From assembly GCA_030153045.1 (NCBI GenBank), contig JASLID010000026.1, forward strand, positions 1-34,533: 34,533 nucleotides of DNA. Direction: 5' to 3'. This DNA is from Flavobacterium sp. GTDB lineage: Bacteria > Bacteroidota > Bacteroidia > Flavobacteriales > Flavobacteriaceae. Numbering within the stretch: the stretch's first letter is position 1; each line of letters begins with the position of its first letter. The notes under the pieces were generated by a model. It did no database searches. It saw nothing but the letters and a program-made list of their open reading frames with translations, and was not told the origin of the DNA. Below are positions 15,487-22,906 of this stretch, one piece after another. Both the position numbers and the translations under genes were made by a program.

Positions 15487-16086
15487 TTACAATCTAGCTT
15501 TCAAATTGGACTTCACGGTATCAAACCATTCGTCACGTAAAATACTCAACACGATACTATCCCGTCTTGAACCGTCAAGTTTGAGCATGTTACTACGTAA
15601 AACACCATCTACTTTGCAACCGATACTTTTCATGGCTGCTTTGCTTCGTTCATTCGTATTGTCGGCACGAAATTCTACACGATCCAAATTCATTTTTTCA
15701 AAAGCAAATTCGAGTAATAAATATTTGCAGTGTTTGTTTAAACCGGTTCCGTGAAATTGTTGCCCATACCAAGTGTAGCCAATTTGCACTGTTTTATTAT
15801 ACAATTGAATATCGTAAAAGCGAGTACTTCCTGCATATTCGTTGGTTCGTTTGTCAAAAACCACAAAAGCATATTCAATTTGTCTTTCGCGTTGGTCTAA
15901 AGCGATTTGGACATAATTTCTAAAATTAGCTGAACCAATGGCTGCGATGGAAGAAAACTTCCAGATTTCGGGTTGGTTTAAAGAATATGTAAGTAAATTA
16001 GGAATATGTGAAAGTTGCAACGGTTCAAGACGAACCATTTCAGTTTCTAAAATATAGTTTTGATTAAAATCGAATTGAAAACTCAT
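15487..16086 (-). CDS. GNAT family N-acetyltransferase (RimJ/RimL type)
   Basis: The protein has 199 residues from the ATG at 16086, which is 10 bases after the stop of the upstream gene. An in-frame ATG at 16113 overlaps that gene and adds nine unconvincing residues. The family pattern is present: a first strand ETEMVRLEPLQLSHI, a central AGSTRFYDI and GYTWYGQQFHGTGLNKHCK, where the acetyl-CoA pyrophosphate loop is Q-x-x-G-x-G-like (here QQFHGTGLN). It continues with EFRADNTNERSKAAMKSIGC and GVLRSNMLKLDG. The latter segments match Acetyltransf_3/RimJ-type enzymes that acetylate protein N-termini or small molecules; the acceptor cannot be predicted. The gene follows the small unknown gene in a likely operon. 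Confidence 0.88.
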   Translation of the reverse strand: MSFQFDFNQNYILETEMVRLEPLQLSHIPNLLTYSLNQPEIWKFSSIAAIGSANFRNYVQIALDQRERQIEYAFVVFDKRTNEYAGSTRFYDIQLYNKTVQIGYTWYGQQFHGTGLNKHCKYLLLEFAFEKMNLDRVEFRADNTNERSKAAMKSIGCKVDGVLRSNMLKLDGSRRDSIVLSILRDEWFDTVKSNLKARL

Positions 16087-16096
16087 AGTCAAGCAA

Positions 16097-16453
16097 TTAC
16101 TCTGCCATTTCATCGTAACGTTGTGGCACTTGCGGATCGTATAACGGACATTTGAATTCTTCCATCAACTCGACTAATTTGTTCATGGTTTTACCTTCGG
16201 TGCCGTAGCAATCTATTTGAACGCTTTGTGGGGTTGTAATGACGTGAAAAGCACCGACTCCATTATTGTTTTTAAAACTGAATTCATCTACTTTTTCCCA
16301 TTTTGAAAAAGCATTGGAGATTCTATTCAGAATGACTTCAATAGGTAATTCTTCTAAACCTTCAACTGTTTCTTTATCGACCAAGGCTTCGTACACCAAA
16401 TGATGGTTCAAATAAACCTCCTCTAAATATTTCCAAAATAGTAATTCGTACAT
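16097..16453 (-). CDS. Small conserved-type protein of unknown function
   Basis: The protein has 118 residues from the ATG at 16453 (MYELLFWKYLEEVYLNHHLV). An in-frame ATG at 16486 lies inside a hairpin repeat, so it is unlikely to be the start. No signal peptide or membrane segment is present. Features are an acidic first half with helices (EALVDKETVEGLEELPIEVI), a central AFSKWEKVDEFSFKN and a strand-rich ITTPQSVQIDCYGTEGKTM. It ends close to the GNAT gene with 10 bases between stop and start, indicating co-transcription. I do not recognise the family and assign no function. Confidence 0.72.
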   Translation of the reverse strand: MYELLFWKYLEEVYLNHHLVYEALVDKETVEGLEELPIEVILNRISNAFSKWEKVDEFSFKNNNGVGAFHVITTPQSVQIDCYGTEGKTMNKLVELMEEFKCPLYDPQVPQRYDEMAE

Positions 16454-16463
16454 AGTTTTATTT

Positions 16464-16541
16464 TTTAGCCCTGATGGAAGCGACATCCTTTTTCTTGCTT
16501 CTTTAGCAAGGAAAAGATATAGCGAACAGCAGGATTAGCTT
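16464..16541. repeat. Hairpin-forming intergenic repeat between purM and the small unknown gene
   Basis: The spacer reads TAGCCCTGATGGAAGCGACA on the plus strand, then CTTTTTCTTGCT, tctt, and AGCAAG-GAAAAG, then ATATAGCGAACAGCAGGATTAG. The centre is a stem-loop (CTTGCT/AGCAAG extended by CTTTT/AAAAG), and the outer CCTG/CAGG also pairs. From memory, sequences of this pattern (AGCCCTGATGGAAG...GATATAGCG..AGCAGGATTAGC) recur between genes of many Flavobacterium genomes. I cannot verify this here. Only one copy is in the window. Confidence 0.55.
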
Positions 16542-17720
16542 CTAATATTCAAAAATACCGTATTCGGAATTGATGGTCAGTTTTTTAATTGGACTAGCTT
16601 CTACTCTACCCACGATTTGAGCATCGACACCAAATGATTTTGAAATTTCGATGATTTCGTTAGCGATTTCGGCAGGAACATAAATTTCCATTCGGTGACC
16701 ACAATTAAACACTTGGTACATTTCTTTCCAATCGGTTTTTGACTGCTCTTGAATGAGTTTGAACAATGGTGGTACTGGAAACAAATTATCTTTGATTACG
16801 TGCACATTGTCTACAAAATGCAAAACTTTCGTTTGCGCTCCGCCACTGCAATGCACCATTCCGTGAATATCGTTTGGCGTATAAGTGGACAATATTTTTT
16901 TGATGATTGGTGCGTAAGTTCTTGTTGGAGAAAGTACTAATTTACCAGCATCGATAGGCGAATTTTCTACCTCATCAGTTAGTTTTACCTTTCCAGAATA
17001 CACTAATTCGTTAGGTACCGAAGCATCGAAACTTTCCGGGTATTTATTAGCAAGGTATTTGTCGAAAACATCATGACGTGCCGATGTTAATCCGTTGCTT
17101 CCCATTCCGCCGTTATATGATTTTTCGTATTTGGCTTGACCAAAAGACGCTAAGCCTACAATGACATCGCCTGCTTGAATATTGGCATTATCTACCACGT
17201 CTGAACGCTTCATACGAGCTGTTACCGTTGAATCTACGATTAAGGTTCTAACTAAATCCCCTACATCGGCAGTTTCTCCACCAGTAGAATGTATAGTTAC
17301 TCCAAAGGATTTTAATTCTTCGATTAATTCTTCTGTTCCGTTGATGATGGCCGAGATAACTTCACCTGTAATTAGGTTTTTATTTCGTCCGATAGTGGAA
17401 GATAGCATGATATTATCTGTCGCTCCAACACACAATAAATCGTCGATATTCATGATTAATGCGTCTTGTGCAATGCCTTTCCAAACCGACATATCGCCTG
17501 TTTCTTTCCAGTACATGTAGGCCAGAGAAGATTTTGTACCCGCTCCGTCAGCATGCATTATCAGACAATATTCATCGTCGTTCGTTAAATAATCCGGAAC
17601 AATTTTACAGAAGGCTTTAGGAAATAATCCTTTGTCGATATTTTTGATGGCATTGTGCACATCTTCTTTTGAAGCCGAGACACCGCGGAGGGCGTATCTT
17701 TTTGAAGTATCAGAACTCAT
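16542..17720 (-). CDS. purM: Phosphoribosylformylglycinamidine cyclo-ligase (AIR synthetase)
   Basis: The 392-residue cytoplasmic enzyme makes aminoimidazole ribotide from FGAM with ATP in purine biosynthesis. Visible family features are the glycine-rich start RYALRGVSASKEDV, MHADGAGTKSSLAYMY, DALIMNIDDLLCVGATDN, STGGETADVGDLVRT, GLASFGQAKYEKSYNGGMGS and a late VFNCGHRMEIYVP. The protein is longer than the roughly 345-residue E. coli PurM and carries the extended form I associate with Bacteroidetes. The gene has its own promoter-like box (17744-17751). It is the first gene of a minus-strand run through the small unknown and the GNAT gene, separated by the hairpin repeat. Confidence 0.92.
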   Translation of the reverse strand: MSSDTSKRYALRGVSASKEDVHNAIKNIDKGLFPKAFCKIVPDYLTNDDEYCLIMHADGAGTKSSLAYMYWKETGDMSVWKGIAQDALIMNIDDLLCVGATDNIMLSSTIGRNKNLITGEVISAIINGTEELIEELKSFGVTIHSTGGETADVGDLVRTLIVDSTVTARMKRSDVVDNANIQAGDVIVGLASFGQAKYEKSYNGGMGSNGLTSARHDVFDKYLANKYPESFDASVPNELVYSGKVKLTDEVENSPIDAGKLVLSPTRTYAPIIKKILSTYTPNDIHGMVHCSGGAQTKVLHFVDNVHVIKDNLFPVPPLFKLIQEQSKTDWKEMYQVFNCGHRMEIYVPAEIANEIIEISKSFGVDAQIVGRVEASPIKKLTINSEYGIFEY

Positions 17721-17743
17721 TTGTTGTGTTGTGTAGTTGCTGG

Positions 17744-17751
17744 CAAAGATA
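17744..17751 (-). promoter_or_regulatory. -7 promoter element of purM
   Basis: TATCTTTG on the minus strand, a full match to TAnnTTTG, 23 nt upstream of the ATG at 17720. Just upstream lie short AATTACGA direct repeats (about 17759-17786), with only a TTTT-type -33. Confidence 0.6.
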
Positions 17752-17791
17752 AGGATTGAATTACGAAAAATGAATTACGAATTACTATTTT

Positions 17792-18625
17792 TTACTTATC
17801 GACAATTAAAATTTCTACTCTTCTGTTCGCTAATCTTTCCGCTTCATTTTTTTCTGGAATTTTATACACTGGTCGAGCGCTTCCGAAGCCTTTGTATGAC
17901 AAGCGATTTACTAATATTTCTTTTTCTAATAAATACGAAAAAATATACTGTGCTCTTTTAACGGACAACTTGGTATCTTTAGTGTTGGTGTTACAACAAA
18001 TATGCCCGTGAATTTCAATTTTTAGCTTTGGGTTTGTCTTTAAAATGGTATACAATTCATTCAGTAATGGCATAGATCGATTGATTATTTTTTCGGAATT
18101 TCTAAAAAAATAAATGTGCTCAATTTTGATGATTTCTCCTTTTTTGGCTTTTTTGAATTTTGAAGGCAGTAATTCTTTTTCTTCTGCTATTTTAGAATTT
18201 AGATCAACATTCGCCGCTACTTCTTCGTTGGAATTAGTTTTAGTTGCTACAACTTTTGCAGGTTTGAAGAAAACCACAACTTTCCGATTTAAATCTTGGT
18301 TTTTAGCTTGCTTAAAATTCTTTCCGAAAGATTTTAGTTCAATTGAAGGACTCAACTTTATTTTTTTGTCTTTTATCATTTTAAGAACATTCTTAATTCT
18401 TCTTTCAGAAAGTTCTTTATTATAATTATTATCATCTACACTATCGCAATAGCCGTGCATTTTAATAATTTCAATTTTGGGGTTTTCGGTTAACCATTGT
18501 TGGAATGCTTTTTCTGATTTCGAGGTGGGAATGTCTTTATTAAAATCGAAAAAAACTTCATATTTTTCTTGAGAAAAATTTGACAATGATGTTAATAATA
18601 ACAGTACTAGTATTTTAATTTTCAT
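17792..18625 (-). CDS. Double OmpA-domain envelope protein (second of a tandem pair)
   Basis: The 277-residue protein has a signal peptide (MKIKILVLLLLTSLSNFSQ). An N-terminal OmpA-like domain (about 24-120) contains VFFDFNKDIP, HGYCDSVDDNNYNKELSERR and NRKVVVFF. A Lys/Glu-rich linker leads to a C-terminal OmpA domain (about 170-275) with IYFFRNSEKIINRSMPLLNE, KLSVKRAQYIFSYL, SYKGFGSARPVY and ANRRVEILIV. OmpA-like domains bind diaminopimelate of peptidoglycan through Asp and Arg. The first domain keeps GYCD and ERR. In the second, the usual GHTD reads GHICC, so the key Asp is replaced. No beta-barrel or lipobox is seen, so a periplasmic protein is likely. The start is only four bases after the stop of its paralog, so the two are co-transcribed. 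Confidence 0.88.
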   Translation of the reverse strand: MKIKILVLLLLTSLSNFSQEKYEVFFDFNKDIPTSKSEKAFQQWLTENPKIEIIKMHGYCDSVDDNNYNKELSERRIKNVLKMIKDKKIKLSPSIELKSFGKNFKQAKNQDLNRKVVVFFKPAKVVATKTNSNEEVAANVDLNSKIAEEKELLPSKFKKAKKGEIIKIEHIYFFRNSEKIINRSMPLLNELYTILKTNPKLKIEIHGHICCNTNTKDTKLSVKRAQYIFSYLLEKEILVNRLSYKGFGSARPVYKIPEKNEAERLANRRVEILIVDK

Positions 18626-18629
18626 TTTG

Positions 18630-19511
18630 TTAATTTTCTAAAACTTCAATTTCTACACGGCGGTTGGCAGCACGTTCTTCTTCGGTCTTTTCAGGAATAG
18701 GGAATAATGGTGTTGAGCCTCCAAAACCTTTAAATGTCATTCTGGTGGATTCGATTCCGTTGTGCTCCAAGAATTGCTTTACCGCTTTGGCGCGTTGTGT
18801 TGACAACTCTCTTTTATCAGCAACCATACAGCATAAATGACCTTGGATGCTTATTTTTACTTTTTTATTTTTTTGCATTACTGTCAATAATTCATACAAT
18901 TTACTTCTGGATTCTTTAGTAACGGCATAGGTATTCAGCACAAAATTAAGGTTCTCTAATTTGAGTTTTTCACCTGATTTGGCAACGTTAAAAGCTTCCA
19001 TAAATTTCACGTCGAGCACAATTTCCGCTTTGGTTCCGTCAAAATTTGTAACCATAATCTTTTCCGGAAACTTAATTTGTTCGGTTAGTTTTTGAGCGGC
19101 TAATTTTGATCCTAAAATTTCTTCTTCTCGAGCCAAATCTTGCTCTTTAAGGTAAAAAATAACGACTTTTCTATTTTCGGATTTTACTTTAGACTGTTTG
19201 TGTAATTCTCCAAAACTTATTCTTTTAAAGTCTTCTCTTATTTTTACTTTTCCAATTATATTGTCATATATTTTTTGAACTCTTCTGTTTGATAGTGTGT
19301 CGTTGTATTGGGTTGAGCCGTCTTCATCGGTATAACCATTTATCGCAAGAATCTTACTGGTTTGATTATTCACAATCCAGTCTTGCAACCTAGTATTTTC
19401 GGTAGTGGACAGACCAAATCTATTACTTTCGAAATACACCGAAAATTGCTCTTGAGAGTACGACCAATTCGTGCTCACAAAAAACAAAACATATAAAATT
19501 AATTTCTTCAT
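18630..19511 (-). CDS. Double OmpA-domain envelope protein (first of a tandem pair)
   Basis: The 293-residue paralog of the downstream gene has the same layout. A signal peptide (MKKLILYVLFFVSTNWSYSQ) is followed by an N-terminal OmpA-like domain with VYFESNRFGLSTTE, NGYTDEDGSTQYNDTLSNRR and NRKVVIFYL. A charged linker (about 125-195) precedes a C-terminal OmpA domain with LNFVLNTYAVTKESRSKLYE, ELSTQRAKAVKQFLEHNGIE, TFKGFGGSTPLFPIPEKTEE and ANRRVEIEV. GHLCC again replaces the GHTD of typical peptidoglycan-binding domains, while the first domain has GYTD. TAAATTCG sits on the minus strand (19524-19517) directly before the ATG and may serve as a -7 box. The pair probably arose by tandem duplication followed by clear divergence. 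Confidence 0.88.
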   Translation of the reverse strand: MKKLILYVLFFVSTNWSYSQEQFSVYFESNRFGLSTTENTRLQDWIVNNQTSKILAINGYTDEDGSTQYNDTLSNRRVQKIYDNIIGKVKIREDFKRISFGELHKQSKVKSENRKVVIFYLKEQDLAREEEILGSKLAAQKLTEQIKFPEKIMVTNFDGTKAEIVLDVKFMEAFNVAKSGEKLKLENLNFVLNTYAVTKESRSKLYELLTVMQKNKKVKISIQGHLCCMVADKRELSTQRAKAVKQFLEHNGIESTRMTFKGFGGSTPLFPIPEKTEEERAANRRVEIEVLEN

Positions 19512-19527
19512 AATAACGAATTTACAT

Positions 19528-19559
19528 AAAAAAAGTCGTTTGATAAATCAAACGACTTT
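19528..19559 (-). terminator. Intrinsic terminator of glutamine synthetase
   Basis: A perfect 12-bp stem AAAGTCGTTTGA (19532-19543) / TCAAACGACTTT (19548-19559) with a 4-nt loop and seven T on the minus strand. It lies 26 bases after the glnN stop. Confidence 0.85.
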
Positions 19560-19585
19560 AATAATATAAACCAATTTTAAAAAAA

Positions 19586-21775
19586 TTATTTTGTAAACAA
19601 TAATTCTCTGTATTTAGTCAATGTCCAAATTTCGTCATCCACTAATAATTCTAATTTATCACAGTGGTCACGAATAACTTCAAAAGAAGGTTTTACTTTG
19701 TCGCAATATGCTTCGGCCATTTTCTCAGCTGTTGACAAATTGTTTGCTTTTTTACGCTCTTCAATCATAGCATCAACATTAGTATTAATTCCTTCAATAT
19801 GAGCTGAAATATCTTTGATTAATGAAATTTGCTCTTTGGCAATTTTTTCAAAGTCTTTTCCAAAGATTTCTTTTAATCCTTTTACATTTTCAATCAAAAC
19901 ATTTTGATAACGAATAGCTGTTGGAATAACGTGATTGCGAGCAATATCACCTAAAACTCTACCTTCAATTTGGATTTTCTTAGTGTATTCTTCCAATTCA
20001 ATTTCGTAACGTGATTCTACCTCAATATGATTCATCACGTTCATTTCTCCAAATAAATCAATCGCCTTTTTAGAAGCTTTTGCCTTTAATGCGGTTGGAG
20101 TCGTTTTATAATTGCTTAATCCACGTTTTTTAGCTTCTTTTTCCCAAGCTTCGCTATATCCGTCACCTTCAAAAAGGATATTTTTAGTTACTTTGATATA
20201 TTCTCTTAAAACATTGAATATAGCTTCGTCTTTCTTCAGGTCATTTTTCTCAATTAAAGTATCTACTTCAATTTTAAAATCTTTCAATTGTTTCGCAACA
20301 ATCGTATTTAAAGTTGTCATCGAAACCGCACAGTTAGCAGAAGAACCTACAGCTCTAAACTCAAATTTATTTCCTGTAAAGGCAAAAGGTGAAGTTCTGT
20401 TTCTATCTGTATTATCTAACAAAACGTCTGGTAATTTTCCAACCACGTTCAGTTTTAAATCGGTTTTTTCTTCTGGAGATAATTTTCCATTAGTCACACC
20501 TTCTAATTCAGCTAAAACCTTAGTCAATTGTTGTCCGATGAAAACCGAAATAATCGCTGGTGGCGCTTCATTAGCACCCAAACGGTGGTCATTACTTGCT
20601 GAAGCAATTCCTGCTCTTAGTAATTCTTCATAATCATGAACCGCCTTGATAGTATTAATGAAAAACGTTAAGAATTGTAGGTTGCTCATTGGCGTTTTTC
20701 CTGGGCTTAACAAGTTAATCCCAGTATCAGTAGCTAATGACCAGTTGTTGTGTTTACCTGAACCATTAACTCCTTTGAAAGGTTTTTCGTGGAAAAGCAC
20801 TTTAAAGTCGTGACGCTCGGCTACTTTTTGCATCACATCCATTAATAATGAGTTGTGATCTACCGCTAAATTGATTTCTTCGAAAATAGGTGCCAACTCA
20901 AATTGGTTTGGCGCTACTTCATTATGACGTGTTTTTACCGGAATTCCAAGTAACATACATTCGTATTCCAATTCTCTCATGTATTGTAATACACGTGTTG
21001 GAATAGAACCAAAATAATGATCGTCTAATTGTTGACCTTTAGAAGAAGTATGACCCAATAAAGTTCTTCCTGTAGCTAAAATATCAGGGCGAGAAGCCGC
21101 TAAAGCAGAATCAACTAAGAAATACTCTTGTTCCCAACCTAAAGTTGGTGTTATTTTTTTTACGTTTTTATCAAAATATTTAGCCACATCAGTTGCAGCA
21201 GTATCAATAGCGTGTAAAGCTCTTAATAATGGTGTTTTATTATCTAACGCTTCTCCTGTATATGAAATGAAAACTGTTGGAATACATAAAGTAGATCCAA
21301 AGATGAATGCTGGAGATGTTGGATCCCAAGCCGTATATCCACGAGCTTCAAATGTATTTCTGATTCCTCCATTTGGGAAAGAAGAAGCATCTGGTTCTTG
21401 TTGTACTAATTGACTTCCACCGAATTTTTCCACCGGATCACTTCCATCCATTGAAGTTTCAAAGAAAGCATCATGCTTTTCAGCAGTAGTACCAGTTAAT
21501 GGTTGAAACCAGTGGGTATAATGAGTTACTCCTTTAGATAGCGCCCATTCTTTCATTCCCATAGCAATGTAATCAGCTAATTTTCTATCTATTTTAGTTC
21601 CGTGCTGTATTGCGCTTTTAACCGCTTTGTATGCTTCTTCAGTTAAAAACTGACGCATCGCTTTGTCATTAAATACGTTTGAACCAAAAATTGCAGATTT
21701 TTTGTCTGATTCTTCAAATGAAACAGGTTTTCTTCCTGTTGCTTTTTGTAATGCTTGAAATCTTAAAGTCGCCAT
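19586..21775 (-). CDS. glnN: Glutamine synthetase type III
   Basis: The 729-residue cytoplasmic enzyme joins ammonia to glutamate with ATP. The length is that of the GSIII class (GSI and GSII are about 350-470). Visible GSIII features include an N-terminal RFQALQKATGRKPVSFEESD, THYTHWFQPLTG, EKHDAFFE, PTLGWEQEYFLVD, FHEKPFKGVNGSGKHNNWSL (the ammonia/glutamate-binding region), ASNDHRLGANEAPPAIIS and NRTSPFAFTGNKFEFRAVGS (the catalytic Arg and Glu region). The long C-terminal helical region (about 570-725) is also typical. The gene is a single transcription unit with a good promoter and terminator. It is the main nitrogen-assimilation enzyme of many Bacteroidetes. Confidence 0.95.
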   Translation of the reverse strand: MATLRFQALQKATGRKPVSFEESDKKSAIFGSNVFNDKAMRQFLTEEAYKAVKSAIQHGTKIDRKLADYIAMGMKEWALSKGVTHYTHWFQPLTGTTAEKHDAFFETSMDGSDPVEKFGGSQLVQQEPDASSFPNGGIRNTFEARGYTAWDPTSPAFIFGSTLCIPTVFISYTGEALDNKTPLLRALHAIDTAATDVAKYFDKNVKKITPTLGWEQEYFLVDSALAASRPDILATGRTLLGHTSSKGQQLDDHYFGSIPTRVLQYMRELEYECMLLGIPVKTRHNEVAPNQFELAPIFEEINLAVDHNSLLMDVMQKVAERHDFKVLFHEKPFKGVNGSGKHNNWSLATDTGINLLSPGKTPMSNLQFLTFFINTIKAVHDYEELLRAGIASASNDHRLGANEAPPAIISVFIGQQLTKVLAELEGVTNGKLSPEEKTDLKLNVVGKLPDVLLDNTDRNRTSPFAFTGNKFEFRAVGSSANCAVSMTTLNTIVAKQLKDFKIEVDTLIEKNDLKKDEAIFNVLREYIKVTKNILFEGDGYSEAWEKEAKKRGLSNYKTTPTALKAKASKKAIDLFGEMNVMNHIEVESRYEIELEEYTKKIQIEGRVLGDIARNHVIPTAIRYQNVLIENVKGLKEIFGKDFEKIAKEQISLIKDISAHIEGINTNVDAMIEERKKANNLSTAEKMAEAYCDKVKPSFEVIRDHCDKLELLVDDEIWTLTKYRELLFTK

Positions 21776-21815
21776 AAAGTTGTGTTTTAAAAATTATACC
21801 CCTTAAATATTGATG

Positions 21816-21844
21816 CAAATATATGAATTTTTACAAATTTCAAA
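21816..21844 (-). promoter_or_regulatory. Promoter of glutamine synthetase
   Basis: On the minus strand TTTG (21844-21841), a 17-nt spacer and TATATTTG (21823-21816), a complete match to the flavobacterial consensus. The 5' leader to the ATG at 21775 is about 35 nt. Confidence 0.7.
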
Positions 21845-21922
21845 CACATACCCCTAAAAAATTAATGTAAAATTAAAATAAAATGATTTTACCTTGAATT
21901 TCTTTATTCCGAAATCAAGAGT

Positions 21923-21930
21923 TATATTTG
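21923..21930 (+). promoter_or_regulatory. -7 promoter element of the TerC-family gene
   Basis: TATATTTG, 22 nt upstream of the ATG at 21953. The nearest TTG (21894-21896) is 26 nt upstream, so the -33 half is uncertain. It is divergent from the glnN promoter. Confidence 0.5.
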
Positions 21931-21952
21931 TAAATATTAAAAATATTAAGAT

Positions 21953-22906
21953 ATGATTGTTTGGATTTCCTTTTTACTTGCCGTTTTAGTATTTCTTGCC
22001 CTTGATTTAGGTGTTTTTAACAAAAACCCTCATATTATAAGCTCAAAAGAAGCGGGCATGTGGACAGGAATTTGGGTAACCTTGTCTTTTGCATTCTCAG
22101 GGGTCATCTATTGGCTGTACCAAAACAATTATGTAGCCAATCCAGACGAATTGAAACCTCTGGGAGCCACAATGAAATTCATCACCGGATATTTAATTGA
22201 ATTATCGTTGAGTATTGACAACATCTTTGTTATTGCTGTCATCTTTACTTCGTTTAAAATACCACAAAAATACCAACACCGTGTTTTATTTTGGGGAATA
22301 CTTGGAGCCATTGTATTTAGAGGATTAATGATTTTCTTCGGCGTAATGATTATCAATAAATTCACTTGGACCACTTATCTTTTTGGAGGATTCTTAATTT
22401 TTACAGCCATCAAAATGTTGTTAAATAGTGAGGAAGATGATTTTGAACCTAAAGAATCCTTTGTCTATAAAACATTAGGCAAAATAATGCCAATCACATC
22501 TGAAACCGATAAAGAAAGGTTTTTTATTCAAACTAAAAAAGGAAGAGCTGCGACTCCCTTATTTGTTGCGCTAATTGTCATTGAAGTCATGGATGTTTTA
22601 TTTGCTGTAGATAGCGTTCCTGCTATTTTAGCCATTACATCAGATCCTTTTTTAGTATTTAGCTCGAACATTTTTGCAATATTAGGATTGCGCTCTATGT
22701 ACTTCTTCTTGGCTAATATGTTGGAGAAATTCAGCTATTTAGAATACAGTTTAATCGCAATTTTGACTTTTGTAGGTTTAAAAATGTTGTTGCACGATTT
22801 TATAGAAATGCCAGAATGGGTTTCACTAGGATTTATTGCCGTTTCACTTATCGTTGGGATATTGGTTTCTTTAAAATTAGCGGGGGAATCTGATCTAGAA
22901 GATTAA
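21953..22906 (+). CDS. TerC/Alx family integral membrane protein, probable metal-ion exporter
   Basis: The 317-residue inner-membrane protein has about eight hydrophobic segments. The two conserved acidic TerC motifs are present: GYLIELSLSIDNIFVIAVIF (about 79-98) and VALIVIEVMDVLFAVDSVPA (about 204-223), whose Asp and Glu residues lie in the membrane. RFFIQTKKGRAATPLF in the cytoplasmic loop is typical of the Alx branch. TerC/Alx proteins are linked to manganese export, tellurite resistance and metal supply to secreted proteins; which applies here cannot be read from sequence. No yybP-type riboswitch is apparent in the short leader. The stop codon overlaps the convergent hydrolase gene by four bases. 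Confidence 0.9.
   Translation: MIVWISFLLAVLVFLALDLGVFNKNPHIISSKEAGMWTGIWVTLSFAFSGVIYWLYQNNYVANPDELKPLGATMKFITGYLIELSLSIDNIFVIAVIFTSFKIPQKYQHRVLFWGILGAIVFRGLMIFFGVMIINKFTWTTYLFGGFLIFTAIKMLLNSEEDDFEPKESFVYKTLGKIMPITSETDKERFFIQTKKGRAATPLFVALIVIEVMDVLFAVDSVPAILAITSDPFLVFSSNIFAILGLRSMYFFLANMLEKFSYLEYSLIAILTFVGLKMLLHDFIEMPEWVSLGFIAVSLIVGILVSLKLAGESDLED

Noticed and set aside
16454..16486. Longer start of the small gene after purM (ATG at 16486)
   Set aside because: The extra 11 codons lie in a hairpin repeat; the ATG at 16453 gives a cleaner start.
17750..17791. CRISPR-like or satellite array in AATTACGA repeats
   Set aside because: Only about three imperfect 8-bp copies with no regular spacers; a minor microrepeat.
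21845..21952. Manganese riboswitch (yybP-ykoY type) before the TerC-family gene
   Set aside because: The leader from the -7 box is only about 20 nt and no paired-loop structure of that class is visible.
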